DNA from: Burkholderia paludis
Lineage (GTDB): Bacteria > Pseudomonadota > Gammaproteobacteria > Burkholderiales > Burkholderiaceae
NCBI RefSeq assembly: GCF_000732615.1
Contig: NZ_JPGL01000051.1
Location: 1-64,000 of the forward strand
Direction: 5' to 3'
DNA: 64,000 bases
Translations under genes and position numbers: made by a program
The notes under the pieces: generated by a model
What the model was told of the DNA's origin: nothing
The model's database searches: none
The model's input: the letters and a program-made list of their open reading frames with translations, nothing else
Part shown: in pieces, positions 36,539 to 45,481 of the stretch
Position numbering within the stretch: the first letter of the stretch is position 1
Layout of the letters: each line of letters begins with the position of its first letter

Positions 36539-37606
36539 TCAGCCCGCGGCGGGCCGGTCCTGCCCGGGCGTGAGGTGCGACGGCGGCGCCGCCGTATCGT
36601 ATCGGCCGAAGCCGTAGCGCTGGAAGATCCGGAACGCGTCCGGCGACCGGATGAACGCGAGCCACGCGCGTGCGGCTTCCGGGTGCGGGGCGTCCTTCAC
36701 CATCGCCCCCGCATAGATCGCCGTCGTATTCTGCTCGGCCGGAATGTCGATGTGCATCAGCGGATGCCCGACCTGTTCCTGGAACGCCGCCTCGGACTGC
36801 CACAGCACGCCGGCGTCCGCGCGCCCCTGCATCAGGAACAGCGCGGTTTCCCGATGGTGGATGTGCGTGAGCTCGGTCGTGCCGGCGCGCACCTTGTCGT
36901 CGTAGACGGTGCGCGCGAGTGCGTCGCCGCCGGCCTTCACGAGCGATGCGCGGATCTGCCGCGCGACGCCTTCGAAGGCCGGATTCGGCATCGCGAGCTT
37001 CACGTCGGGCCGCGCGAGATCGTTCAGCGATGCGATGTGCTTCGGGTTGCCGGCGCGCACCATGATCGCGAGCTGGTTCGTCACGTACGGCACGGCCGGG
37101 CCTTCGAGCGTGCCGTCCGCGATCAGCCCGTCGATCTTGCCGAGCCCCGCGAAATACGCGTCGGGCCTGACCGTCCACGTCATGTTGCCGACGGTGATCG
37201 TGCCGCCCGCGTGGATCTGCGTCACGAGCAGGCCGGGCGGAATCGTTTCCCAGTAGATGCGGCCGCGGTACTCGGGATGATCTTCCTCGAACTTCGCGAC
37301 GAGCGGCGCCATCGCGAAGAAGTAGTTGCCGCCGACGAACAGCACCAGCTTCGGCGCGGTGAGGTCGCCGTGGAAATCGGCGAGCACGTCGACCTGCGGC
37401 ACCGTGAATTCGAGGCCGCGCCGTGTCGCGTCGTTGTTGCGGCCGTCCTGCCACGGCGGAAAGACGGTTGCGGCGGTATCCGCGGGCGCGGCGAGCGGCA
37501 GCGCCGATGCGCAGCACAGCCACGCGGCCAGCACGGCGCGCAGCGCGCGGCGCGGGCTGCGCGGTGTCGAAGGGGGCGTCTGGATCGATGTCATTGCGGG
37601 GCTCAT
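36539..37606 (-). CDS. Periplasmic solute-binding protein, ModA-like
   Basis: The 355-residue product has a signal peptide (RALRAVLAAWLCCASALPLA) and a type 2 periplasmic binding fold: LVLFVGGNYFFAMAPLVAKFEEDHPEYRG (core NYFFAMAPLVAKFEEDHPE), MVRAGNPKHIASLNDLARPDVKLAM (core GNPKHIASLNDLARPDV), and ADAGVLWQSEAAF. This is the pattern of molybdate, tungstate and related anion binders. No permease or ATPase gene is adjacent, so it may serve a distant transporter or act as a sensor. The start is at 37606 because ATGA couples it to the upstream gene; ATG 37594 is the alternative. Confidence 0.8.
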   Translation of the reverse strand: MSPAMTSIQTPPSTPRSPRRALRAVLAAWLCCASALPLAAPADTAATVFPPWQDGRNNDATRRGLEFTVPQVDVLADFHGDLTAPKLVLFVGGNYFFAMAPLVAKFEEDHPEYRGRIYWETIPPGLLVTQIHAGGTITVGNMTWTVRPDAYFAGLGKIDGLIADGTLEGPAVPYVTNQLAIMVRAGNPKHIASLNDLARPDVKLAMPNPAFEGVARQIRASLVKAGGDALARTVYDDKVRAGTTELTHIHHRETALFLMQGRADAGVLWQSEAAFQEQVGHPLMHIDIPAEQNTTAIYAGAMVKDAPHPEAARAWLAFIRSPDAFRIFQRYGFGRYDTAAPPSHLTPGQDRPAAG

Positions 37607-38394
37607 TTGGCGTACGTGAAACCGGCCAGCTGCAGCTCGGGCAGCGTACCGACCGCACCCGGCGTGACGATTGCCGACGGAATCACGTGGTTGGTCAGGT
37701 CGGCGGCGAGTGCGTCGAGCGGCAGCTTGTCGGGGTTCGCGTTCGCACCGTCGAGCCGGTCCGCGAGCTCCCAGATCGCGTTGTGGCACGACAGGAACAC
37801 GACACCGCGCTGCTGCAGCGCGGCAATGCTGTTGTCGTGCAGCGAGAACGCGCCGTCGGGCGACTCGTGACCCTGCGCGCCGTTCGATTGCGCGGGCTTC
37901 GCGTCGAGCAGCGTGTTGGCCGGGAACGCGGCGCCGGCGAATTTCGCGAGGCCGTATTTGTCCCACGCGGCCTGGTCGAACAGCGCGAGGTGCGCGCTGC
38001 CGTGCGTCGCCGACACGACGAGGAAATCCGGATGGCCGTACGACCAGATCTGCGCGTTCAGCGAATTGCGCATCAGGTTCAGCCACGGGCCGCCGAGATC
38101 GGTGTTGTCCCACGCCTGCTTCGGCCCGCCGCGATAACCGATCACTTCGGCCAGCGCCGCGTGATCCCACTGATCGGGGCGCTCGAGGATCATCGGCACC
38201 GTCTTGAAATCGCGCCGTCGCGGCGCGGCCGCGAGGCGGCGCGTGAGGTCGGCGAGGCGGGTCGCGCTGCCGGGCAGCAGCGCGCCGGTTTCGGGGGCGG
38301 CGGCATGAGCCTGGCGCGTGGCCGCGAGCAATGCGGTGCCGGCCGCGAGGCCGAGTGTCTTGAGCGCGCCTCGGCGCGCCTGCCGGTCGGACAT
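37603..38394 (-). CDS. Tat-exported DsrE-like protein
   Basis: The 263-residue product has a twin-arginine signal (RQARRGALKTLGLAAG, residues 4-19). The C-terminal 80 residues resemble DsrE/DsrF-like proteins: GVVFLSCHNA with a conserved cysteine (C203) and the ending TPGAVGTLPELQLAGFTYAK. DsrE relatives relay sulfur as persulfide. First gene of the operon, it overlaps the binding-protein gene by 4 bp. An exported DsrE-like protein beside TsdA/TsdB-like cytochromes points to periplasmic sulfur chemistry, but its reaction is not known. The middle region is of unknown fold. Confidence 0.65.
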   Translation of the reverse strand: MSDRQARRGALKTLGLAAGTALLAATRQAHAAAPETGALLPGSATRLADLTRRLAAAPRRRDFKTVPMILERPDQWDHAALAEVIGYRGGPKQAWDNTDLGGPWLNLMRNSLNAQIWSYGHPDFLVVSATHGSAHLALFDQAAWDKYGLAKFAGAAFPANTLLDAKPAQSNGAQGHESPDGAFSLHDNSIAALQQRGVVFLSCHNAIWELADRLDGANANPDKLPLDALAADLTNHVIPSAIVTPGAVGTLPELQLAGFTYAK

Positions 38395-38866
38395 GGGGTA
38401 TCTCCCGGAATCGTTTTTGTGGGGCGTGCCGCGGTGCCGTGCGGCGTAGCCAGTCTAGAGGCATCCCGGTGACAGCGGAAATCGCGATAGCGGATGGGAG
38501 GTATTCGGGGGTCCGATGATTGAGGCGACGGCCGCGCGAGGGATGTGTGTATTGTTGCTTCGTTGCTTCGTTGCTTCGTTGCTTCGTTGCTTCGTCGCGT
38601 CGGCGGGCGACCGGACGGCTTCCGGCTGGCGTCGCCGGGTTCCCCCGGCGGTTGCCGTGCGCGACGCATTCAGTCGCCGAACCGTCGCGACGTTGTGGCG
38701 AGCCGATGTGCGTCGGCTCGGGACGCGGCGGACGAGTCGCATCGGGAAGTCGCGGGAGATTCAATTGATTCGGATACCTGATCGTATGGTCGGAGTGGCC
38801 GATGCCCGGCTTGTATAATCGGTCCCGGACGGAGCAACAGGGCTTTGGCGAGAGAGAGCGTTATTC
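38395..38866. promoter_or_regulatory. Divergent region of the tsd-type operon and a LysR gene
   Basis: This 472-bp gap carries the promoters of both divergent units and the octanucleotide repeat at 38555-38594, about 160 bp upstream of the operon start. A -10-like TATAAT lies at about 38814-38819, some 50 bp before the LysR start. Confidence 0.5.
38555..38594. repeat. Octanucleotide tandem repeat, five copies
   Basis: Five perfect copies of TTGCTTCG lie head to tail in the divergent promoter region. Outside coding sequence, this type of simple repeat can vary in copy number by slippage and so change promoter spacing. Confidence 0.9.
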
Positions 38867-39742
38867 ATGAATTGGGACGATGCACGGGTCTTTTTGGCGG
38901 TTCATCGCGCGGGGACGCTGCGCGAGGCCGCGGTCGTTCTCGATGTCGATCAGGCGACGGTGGGGCGGCGGCTGACCGCACTGGAGAAGGCGCTGGGTGC
39001 GAAGCTGTTTCTGAAGACGTCGTCGGGCTATGCGCTGACGCAGATCGGCGAGCATTCGCTGCGCGCGGCGGAAGCGATGGAGCGGGCGGCGTGCGAGTTC
39101 GAGCGGGGCGCGCACGGTTCGGACGACCGACTCGAAGGCGAGGTCCGGGTGACGACGACCGACTCGCTGGCGATGGACTTCGTCGTGCCGGCGATACGGG
39201 AGCTCCGGCAGACATGCCCCGGGGTCCACGTGGTCCTGACGACCACCGTGCAGGTGCTCAACCTGACGCGGCGCGATGCGGATCTCGCGATCCGGACCGT
39301 GATGCCGGAGAACCCCGATCTCGTTCGCCGCAAACTGGCCGAATGGGACGTCGGGTTGTTCGCGAGTCGCGAGTATCTGGATGCGCGCGGCGCCCCCGAG
39401 ATCGGGGCGGCTTTCGCGGGGCACGACCTGGTCGTCTATCAGCCTTCCGTCACGTCCAACCAGGGCCACACGCTGTGCGGCGAGCCGATGGAGGGCGGCC
39501 GCGTGGTCGCGCAAGTGAGTTCGAGCCTGATGCTGGCGACCGCGATCCGGTCGGGCATCGGCATCGGCGAGCTTCCGTCGTACATGGCGCACGACGACGA
39601 TTCGCTGGTGCGGCTCTGGCCCGACCGGACGCGAGCCGCACCGTACCAGGTCTGGCTCGTCTCGCATACGGACCTGAACCGGACCGCGCGCGTGCGGGCG
39701 GTGACCGCCGCGATCGCGGCGTCGTTCGACCGTTATCGATAG
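38867..39742 (+). CDS. LysR-family transcriptional regulator
   Basis: The 291-residue product has the LysR helix-turn-helix (MNWDDARVFLAVHRAGTLREAAVVLDVDQATVGRRLTALE, core GTLREAAVVLDVDQATVGRR) and an effector domain with RRDADLAIR and ATAIRSGIGIGELPSY. The A-T-V-G-R-R recognition form is common in the CrgA-like group. It is divergent from the tsd-type operon and convergent with the Bcr/CflA gene; either could be its target. Confidence 0.92.
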   Translation: MNWDDARVFLAVHRAGTLREAAVVLDVDQATVGRRLTALEKALGAKLFLKTSSGYALTQIGEHSLRAAEAMERAACEFERGAHGSDDRLEGEVRVTTTDSLAMDFVVPAIRELRQTCPGVHVVLTTTVQVLNLTRRDADLAIRTVMPENPDLVRRKLAEWDVGLFASREYLDARGAPEIGAAFAGHDLVVYQPSVTSNQGHTLCGEPMEGGRVVAQVSSSLMLATAIRSGIGIGELPSYMAHDDDSLVRLWPDRTRAAPYQVWLVSHTDLNRTARVRAVTAAIAASFDRYR

Positions 39743-39775
39743 CGGCCGGCCGTTCGCGGGCGCGAGGCCGCGTGC

Positions 39776-40978
39776 TCAGCGCGGCAGGGTCTTGCGCATC
39801 GACGGCGTGCGCCGCGCGGCATGCCAGCGGGGCACGATCGCGACGGCGGCGACGATCGCGAAGAACGGGATGGCCGTGGCGAGCACGTGGCTGCCGGTAC
39901 CGAGCAGTCCGCCGGACAGGGTGGCCGCGAGCGACGCGCTGCCGATCTGGAAGAACCCGACCAGCCCGGACGCGGTGGCCGCTCGCCCGTGTTCGCTCGC
40001 GATGGCGCCCGAAACCGCGAGCGACAGCGACGATCCGTTCGACAGGCTGACGAGCAACATCGGCAGCACGATCGCGACGACGCCTCTGACATGCAACGAT
40101 TCGCACAGGACGAACGCGATACCGCCCGCGACGAAGCAGCCCACGCCGGCCATGACGATCGAGTCGTAGGCGAGCCGGTCGAGCATCCGGCGCGAGACCA
40201 GGTTGGCGGAAACGATGCCGGCGGTCAGCGGCAGGTAGAGCCAGCCGCTTTGCTGTTCCGACAGGCCGAGGCCCGAGAAGATGAACGGCGACTGCGTCAG
40301 GTAGACGAACCACGCGCAATAGATTGCACAGACGACGAGCGTGTAGCGGATGAACGCGCGATCCCCGAGCACGTTGGAGAAGCCGGCCAGCGGCGCGGCA
40401 CGATGTTGCCCCGGTGCGACCGGCGGGCGCGTTTCCTTCAGAAGAAACTGCACGAGCGCGAGTGCGACGACGCCGAACGCGGCGACGAACAGGAAATCGC
40501 TGCGCCACCCGAACCACGCCGCCAGGTATCCGCCGATCGCGGGCGCGATTGCCGGGGACAGCGACACGAGCGGATACACGATGCTGTAGACCTTCGCGGA
40601 TGCGTTCCTGTCGCAGGTGTCGGCGATGATCGCGCGCCCGATGACGAGACCGGACGCCGCGCCGAGCGCTTCGAGGATGCGCCAGCCGAGCAGGCTCGCG
40701 AAGCCGCCCGAGCTTGCGCAGCCGATCGAGCCGGCGATGTACAGGAGGATCCCGGCCGTCAGCACGGGTTTGCGTCCCCATCGATCGGAGAGGGGGCCGT
40801 AGAACAGTTGCGCACAGGCGAGCGCGATCAGGTAGGCCGATACCGTTTGCGGCATCTGCCACGCGCCGATCGAGAATTCGTGGGCCATCGACGGCATCGC
40901 GGGCAGGTAGACGTCGGACGCGATCAGGCCAAAGGCGCTCAACATGGAGACGACGAGGATGAGTGAGAAGTTGGACAT
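39776..40978 (-). CDS. Bcr/CflA-family drug resistance transporter
   Basis: The 400-residue product is a 12-helix MFS efflux pump. ASDVYLPAMPSMAHEF is the hallmark of Bcr/CflA proteins, and LFYGPLSDRWGRKPVLTAG is the MFS loop. RILEALGAASGLVIGRAIIAD (core LEALGAASGLVIGRAIIAD) and the second-half motifs agree. Family members export bicyclomycin, chloramphenicol or other small molecules. The substrate here is not known. Confidence 0.92.
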   Translation of the reverse strand: MSNFSLILVVSMLSAFGLIASDVYLPAMPSMAHEFSIGAWQMPQTVSAYLIALACAQLFYGPLSDRWGRKPVLTAGILLYIAGSIGCASSGGFASLLGWRILEALGAASGLVIGRAIIADTCDRNASAKVYSIVYPLVSLSPAIAPAIGGYLAAWFGWRSDFLFVAAFGVVALALVQFLLKETRPPVAPGQHRAAPLAGFSNVLGDRAFIRYTLVVCAIYCAWFVYLTQSPFIFSGLGLSEQQSGWLYLPLTAGIVSANLVSRRMLDRLAYDSIVMAGVGCFVAGGIAFVLCESLHVRGVVAIVLPMLLVSLSNGSSLSLAVSGAIASEHGRAATASGLVGFFQIGSASLAATLSGGLLGTGSHVLATAIPFFAIVAAVAIVPRWHAARRTPSMRKTLPR

Positions 40979-41475
40979 GTTTGCTGGGTGGTTGGGGCGA
41001 AGCGCGTGAGCGGAGGGACATGACGGCGCGCATAGGGCAGCCCTGAGACAAGGCCGGGGCGATCATACGGTGTGCGATGCGGTTCGGGAGCGGGCAGAAT
41101 TGCATCGTCCGGATGCATTTTTGCGGGCGGCGAAGCGGGCGCCGGAGAGGCGCGTGGATGATGGCGTTACGTGTCGCGCGAGACGCCGGTCAAGCGGAAT
41201 CTGGCGCGGGTGTCGGCGGCGAGCAACGGGGCGCGTCGCTGTCGTTTTCGTTTCGCCCGGTGATGGGGCGATGTTTTGTCGCCGGGTGGTTCGTTGTTGC
41301 CCGGCATCACGCGCGCGGATTCGCCGTGACAGGTCGCGAAGCGGCGGGGATGACGTGCCGGGGAGAATGGGCGAGCCGCTACGCGTAGCGAGCGGCTGTG
41401 GATGCGGGCGTTGTACGTGGGCTGCCGCGTTCGGGCCGACCCACGCACGCATCAGGCCATCGGAACATCAGGCCA
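40979..41475. other. Gene-free region between a pump gene and a TonB receptor gene
   Basis: About 500 bp with no convincing gene. Several ORFs of 60-140 codons are open on both strands, but all have Arg/Gly/Ala-rich composition and none has a clear ribosome site or domain. Confidence 0.4.
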
Positions 41476-43668
41476 TCAGAACGACACCGTCGTCGTCAGC
41501 GTGACGAGCCGCGGCTCGCCGACCGCGACGATCAGGTTGCTGTTGCTCGACGGGTAGTAGGTCTTGTCGAGCAGGTTCTTCACGTTGAGCTGAAAGCGCG
41601 TCGGGAACTTGCCGATCGTCGTTTCGTAGGCCGCGAACGCATCGACGGTTACGTAGCCGGGCAGCGTGAAGCTGTTCGCGGTGTCGCCGGAACGTGCGCC
41701 GACGAGGCGCGCGCCGCCGCCGAAGCGCCAGCGGCTGGGCAGGTTCGCGATGGCCGTGTCGTACACGGCGAACAGGCTGCCCGTGTGGCGCGCGACGTTG
41801 GCGAGCGGCGTGTTGCTGTCGCGATCGGTCGCATTCGTATAGGCATAGCTGCCGATCACGCTGAGGTGACGTGTGATCTGCCCGGCGACGTCGAGCTCGA
41901 TCCCGCGCGAGCGCGCGGTGCCGATCGTCGACGTGATGTCGCCGACTGTGACCGCGACGTTGCGCTTGTCGATCTGGTAGACCGCGAGCGTGCCGGTGAT
42001 CGCGGGTTTCAGGCTGAACTTCAGCCCGGCCTCGAGCACGCGGCCGTACTCCGGCGCAAGCGGCGCGGCGACGTTCGATGCGACGTTCGGCTTGAACGAG
42101 CGGCTCACGTTCGCATAGGCGGTCAGCGAAGGCGTCAGCGCATACGCGAGACCGAACTGCGGCAGCCACACGTTGCCGTGCGAGCGGTCGGCGAACACGA
42201 ACGGCCGGCCCATCCCCGATTCCTGCTGCCAGTTTTCCCAGCGCAGCCCGCCCACCGCGGTGAGGCGGTCGGTGAGTTTCACCGAGTCCTGCACGATCGT
42301 CGAATACGCACGCACGACCGAACGCGAGTCGCTTTGCTTCGGGTTGGGCATGCCGCCCGGCGCGAGCATGCCGTAGACGGGATCGTAGAGGTCGAAGCCC
42401 GGGGACGCCTTGCCGCGGATCGTGTCGCCGCGGAAGCTGCGCTGCCGCTCGTATTCGCCGCCGATATAGATCGCGTGGTTCATCCCGGCGAGCGTCACGT
42501 TGCCGAGCAGGCCGAGCGTCGCGATCTGGTCGGAGTCGTTGCGCCCGAGGTTCGCATCGGACGAGCGCGTCATCGCACCGGTCCTGCTGTTGAACGCGGT
42601 CGCGCGGGTGATGTACTGGTCGTAGCGGTCGCGGCCCCAGCCGTAGGTCGCGCGCACGCGCCACGCCTCGGAGAAGCGGTGCTCGATGCGCGTACGCAGC
42701 GTTTCCTGGATGCCGCTGCTCTGCGACCACGCTTCCTCGTAGCGGCGGTAGCGCAGCGCGTCGTCGAGCTGGCCGTTCACGAGCACGGTGCCGCGATCGA
42801 ACGGCATCGTGTAGTCGACGTACTGGTAGCTGACGTCGATCGACGTGTTCGCGTCGTGCCACGACAGCGCGGGCGCGATCAGCGCGTTGCGCTCGCGGCC
42901 GAAGCTGCGCCAGTAGCGACTCGTGTCGTATTCGCCGGTGAGCCGGAACGCGAGCGTGCCGCCCGCGACCTGGCCCGGCTTGCCGAGCGGGCCCGTGAGA
43001 TCGAACTGCGCGCTGCTGCCGCCGTGGTTCGTGCGCGATGCGGAGATCGAGCCGCCGAGCGTGTCTTCCGGCTTGCGCGTGACGAGGTTGATCACGCCCC
43101 CCGGATCCTGCATCCCGTACAGCAGCGACGCCGGGCCCTTCAGCACCTCGACGCGGTCGATCGTCGCGAGATAGCTGTGCAGCACCGGCGTGCGCACGCC
43201 GTCGACGAGCACCGAGCCGTCGTTGTTCGACCCGAAGCCGCGCTTGATGAACGCGTCGCGCGTGCCGCCGAGCGTGTTCGTCTGGGTGACGCCGCTGATG
43301 TTGCCGAGCACGTCGTCGAGTGAACGCGCCTGCTGGTCCTGCATCACGCTGCTGCTGACCACCGCGACCGATTGCGGAATCTCCTTTAGCGGTCGGTCGC
43401 TGCCGCCCGCGATGCTCGTGGTGCGCGGCTGATAGCCGACCGTCGGATCGACGGTCGCGGCCGCGTTGACGCTGATCGCCGGGAGCTGGCGCACGGCCGG
43501 CCGCGCGGATGGCCTGGCGGAAGAGGTCGGCTCGGCGGGCTCGGCGGCGGCGTTTTCGGCGGCGGACGCATGGGTGCCGCTCGCGATGCAAAGGGTGATC
43601 AGGGCAGGCAGGCTGGTACGCCACGGACGGAGGGGCCGGGCGTGGTGGAGTGTTCGACGGGATGGCAT
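41476..43668 (-). CDS. TonB-dependent siderophore receptor
   Basis: The 730-residue product has a signal peptide and an N-terminal plug with the siderophore-receptor pattern: LKEIPQSVAVVSSSVMQDQQ, IKRGFGSNNDGSVLVDG and ATIDRVEVLKGPASLLYGMQDPGG (core IDRVEVLKGPASLLYGMQDP). A 22-strand barrel follows and ends in LDKTYYPSSNSN and TTTVSF with terminal Phe. It resembles FhuE/FoxA/FpvA-type ferric-hydroxamate or pyoverdine receptors; the ligand is not determined. A Fur box lies 79 bp upstream of its start. No siderophore biosynthesis gene or TonB is adjacent. Confidence 0.93.
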   Translation of the reverse strand: MPSRRTLHHARPLRPWRTSLPALITLCIASGTHASAAENAAAEPAEPTSSARPSARPAVRQLPAISVNAAATVDPTVGYQPRTTSIAGGSDRPLKEIPQSVAVVSSSVMQDQQARSLDDVLGNISGVTQTNTLGGTRDAFIKRGFGSNNDGSVLVDGVRTPVLHSYLATIDRVEVLKGPASLLYGMQDPGGVINLVTRKPEDTLGGSISASRTNHGGSSAQFDLTGPLGKPGQVAGGTLAFRLTGEYDTSRYWRSFGRERNALIAPALSWHDANTSIDVSYQYVDYTMPFDRGTVLVNGQLDDALRYRRYEEAWSQSSGIQETLRTRIEHRFSEAWRVRATYGWGRDRYDQYITRATAFNSRTGAMTRSSDANLGRNDSDQIATLGLLGNVTLAGMNHAIYIGGEYERQRSFRGDTIRGKASPGFDLYDPVYGMLAPGGMPNPKQSDSRSVVRAYSTIVQDSVKLTDRLTAVGGLRWENWQQESGMGRPFVFADRSHGNVWLPQFGLAYALTPSLTAYANVSRSFKPNVASNVAAPLAPEYGRVLEAGLKFSLKPAITGTLAVYQIDKRNVAVTVGDITSTIGTARSRGIELDVAGQITRHLSVIGSYAYTNATDRDSNTPLANVARHTGSLFAVYDTAIANLPSRWRFGGGARLVGARSGDTANSFTLPGYVTVDAFAAYETTIGKFPTRFQLNVKNLLDKTYYPSSNSNLIVAVGEPRLVTLTTTVSF

Positions 43669-44066
43669 GAATCGATGCGGAACGGAGTACTAAGGATCGT
43701 GTCGCGGGCCGAGGGGCTTCGCAGCGGCCGGGGTGCGTATGATAAACGTAATGATAATCATTTTCAATTGTAATGAGGCGGGTGGCGGTACGCGGGCGTT
43801 GGTTGTCGGGGCGTCGGCCGTCTGCTACCGTAGCGGCCAAAATCAGACGCAGTGAAATTCAATGAGAGAACCGGGGGCCGCACCATGTCATCTTCCTGTC
43901 ACGTCGCGTTCCGCGCGGCGCCACGCACCGCGCACGACCATGCGGGCGATGAAGTGATCGCAGCCGTCATCCGCCATTCGAACGATTAAAGCAACGGAAG
44001 CGAATTCATCCGGCATTGCGCCGGGCTTCAATCACTTCAACCACCACGCTGGACGGGAGACCACCC
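43669..44066. other. Intergenic region with a Fur box
   Basis: This 398-bp gap has the Fur box and promoter of the TonB receptor and the promoter of the small secreted protein. A 34-codon ORF (ATG 43885 to TAA 43989) is open, but it lacks a clear ribosome site and I do not call it. Confidence 0.5.
43747..43765 (-). promoter_or_regulatory. Fur box of the TonB receptor gene
   Basis: CGTAATGATAATCATTTTC matches 16 of 19 bases of the Fur consensus GATAATGATAATCATTATC, with an intact TAATGATAATCATT core. The gene should be repressed in iron-replete cells. Confidence 0.85.
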
Positions 44067-44513
44067 ATGAAGAAGATTTCCGCGCCGTTCGCGGCGGCCG
44101 CGCTTGCGGCATGCACGCTGCTGGCGGGCGTTCACGAGACCGCTTGCGCGGCTCCGGACGCCGGACCCGCGATCGACGCCCATTACGGCGCCGTGATCGA
44201 AGCCTATACACAGGACATGGCCGCCGCGAAGACGAAGTACGACGGCAAGCGCCTCGTGTTCGTCGGCGCCGTGATCCGGATGGGCGGCGACCCGGGCGGC
44301 ACGTATTTCGGCGCGCTGACGGCGGACGGCGAACAGTTCGACACGCATTTCGACGTGGCCGACCAGGATGCGCTGAAGCCGAAATTCCCCGGCGGCGAGA
44401 TCAAGCCGTTCGTCACGTCGGCGGCCTTTCGCTTCAGTTGCCTGAACGAAGGCTATATCGACGCTCCTGTACTGCCGGGACTGAAGCTGACGCACTGCCG
44501 CCTCGCCAACTGA
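44067..44513 (+). CDS. Small secreted protein of unknown function
   Basis: The 148-residue product has a signal peptide (KKISAPFAAAALAACTLLAG, cut near CAA). The mature part has YDGKRLVFVGAVIRMGGDPGGTYFGAL (core YDGKRLVFVGAVIRM), which recalls the OB-fold tRNA_anti-like family of exported proteins, and two conserved-looking cysteines (FSCLNEGY, LTHCRL) that could form a disulfide. The pattern DxxRLxxFxGxV fits that family but I cannot confirm membership. Its 5' region holds no recognised operator. Confidence 0.7.
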   Translation: MKKISAPFAAAALAACTLLAGVHETACAAPDAGPAIDAHYGAVIEAYTQDMAAAKTKYDGKRLVFVGAVIRMGGDPGGTYFGALTADGEQFDTHFDVADQDALKPKFPGGEIKPFVTSAAFRFSCLNEGYIDAPVLPGLKLTHCRLAN

Positions 44514-44527
44514 CCGGCGCGCCACGG

Positions 44528-44549
44528 CGGCGGCATCGCAGTGCCGCCG
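44528..44549. terminator. Hairpin between convergent genes
   Basis: CGGCGGCA (44528-44535) pairs with TGCCGCCG (44542-44549) between the secreted-protein gene and the convergent TetR gene. It has no T-run. Confidence 0.4.
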
Positions 44550-44564
44550 TCCGGCGGCCGCGCG

Positions 44565-45311
44565 TCACCCGCGCGTGCCGTCGCCTTCGAGCCGCCGCAT
44601 CGCTTCCGCGACTTCGTTCCTGAACCGCACGAGCGCCGCCTGTTCCGGCGCGGGCGGCTGCACGGCGGCCCACAGCATGTCGACGAGCTGCGTGGCCGTC
44701 GCCTCCGTATCGAGCTTGCGGTGCCCGAGGATCGCGTCCCACAGCACGTGCTCGATCGGCCCGAACACCATCGAGCGCAGCAGGCTCAGCGGCAGATCTG
44801 CGCGGACCTGCCCGGCCGCCTGGCCGCGCGCGAGCACGTCCATCAGCGGCGCCGTATAGCGGCGCTGCAGCGCGGTGAGCTCGTCGCTCAGCGCATGCTG
44901 CTTCGCGCGGCCTTCCGACAGCACCAGCGCGCACAGCCCCGTGCCGTTCACCAGCATCAGCCGCAGGTGGGTGCGCACGATGAATGCGAACTGCTGCTGC
45001 ACCGACGCATCCTGGGGCATCCCGTGTTCGAATGCGGCGATGATTTCGTCGTACCAGTCCGCGATGACGCGCGCGCACAGCTCGCGCTTGCCGCGGAAGT
45101 AGCTGAAGACCGTCGCCTCGGAGACGCCGACGCGCTGCGCGATCTCGGCGGCTGTCGCATGTTCGTAACCTTTTTCGGCAAACACTTCACGACCGGCGCG
45201 CAGGATGTCCTGCACGCGCTGCTGGGATTTGCGCCCGGCGGGCGCGCGCGGCGCGTCGGCGCGGTCGGCTTTGACGGTGGCGGTCATGGTGTCGGCGGTA
45301 GCGGCTGTCAT
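44565..45311 (-). CDS. TetR-family regulator, probable regulator of the liu operon
   Basis: The 248-residue product has a 30-residue polar N-terminus, a TetR helix-turn-helix (VQDILRAGREVFAEKGYEHATAAEIAQRVGVSEATVFSYFRGK; core ATAAEIAQRVGVSEATVFSY), and a helical ligand domain. It is divergent from liuABCD with a 170-bp gap that contains two copies of TGAG-N5-CTCA, one near each start. That layout fits autorepression and control of the liu genes, perhaps with an acyl-CoA as ligand. ATG 45311 is used; GTG 45335 would overlap the first palindrome. Confidence 0.9.
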   Translation of the reverse strand: MTAATADTMTATVKADRADAPRAPAGRKSQQRVQDILRAGREVFAEKGYEHATAAEIAQRVGVSEATVFSYFRGKRELCARVIADWYDEIIAAFEHGMPQDASVQQQFAFIVRTHLRLMLVNGTGLCALVLSEGRAKQHALSDELTALQRRYTAPLMDVLARGQAAGQVRADLPLSLLRSMVFGPIEHVLWDAILGHRKLDTEATATQLVDMLWAAVQPPAPEQAALVRFRNEVAEAMRRLEGDGTRG

Positions 45312-45325
45312 CTCGGCATGATATC

Positions 45326-45338
45326 TGAGTAACACTCA
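45326..45338. promoter_or_regulatory. TGAG-N5-CTCA palindrome, TetR-proximal copy
   Basis: TGAGTAACACTCA lies 15 bp upstream of the TetR start. It shares the TGAG-N5-CTCA arms with the copy at 45427 and extends to a further outer match (TGAGT/ACTCA). Confidence 0.6.
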
Positions 45339-45426
45339 AAAAACTATTGACGCCCGACCCGACGAGGCGCGAAACTGTGCAAAATTTCCGCTGTATTGGT
45401 CAATGAATCTGCGCATTCATTCGATT

Positions 45427-45439
45427 TGAGCGAAACTCA
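45427..45439. promoter_or_regulatory. TGAG-N5-CTCA palindrome, liuA-proximal copy
   Basis: TGAGCGAAACTCA lies 43 bp upstream of the liuA start, with the same arms and 5-bp spacer as the copy at 45326. The two are 101 bp apart. Confidence 0.6.
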
Positions 45440-45481
45440 GAAATCGGTGAGTGCCACACACTTTCTGGAGACGGAGGAGAC

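Noticed and set aside
41077..41388. 103-codon ORF between the Bcr/CflA and TonB receptor genes
   Set aside because: Arg/Gly-rich composition, no domain and no ribosome site; competing ORFs are open in other frames.
43885..43989. 34-codon ORF upstream of the small secreted protein
   Set aside because: No clear ribosome site, no domain, and short enough to arise by chance.
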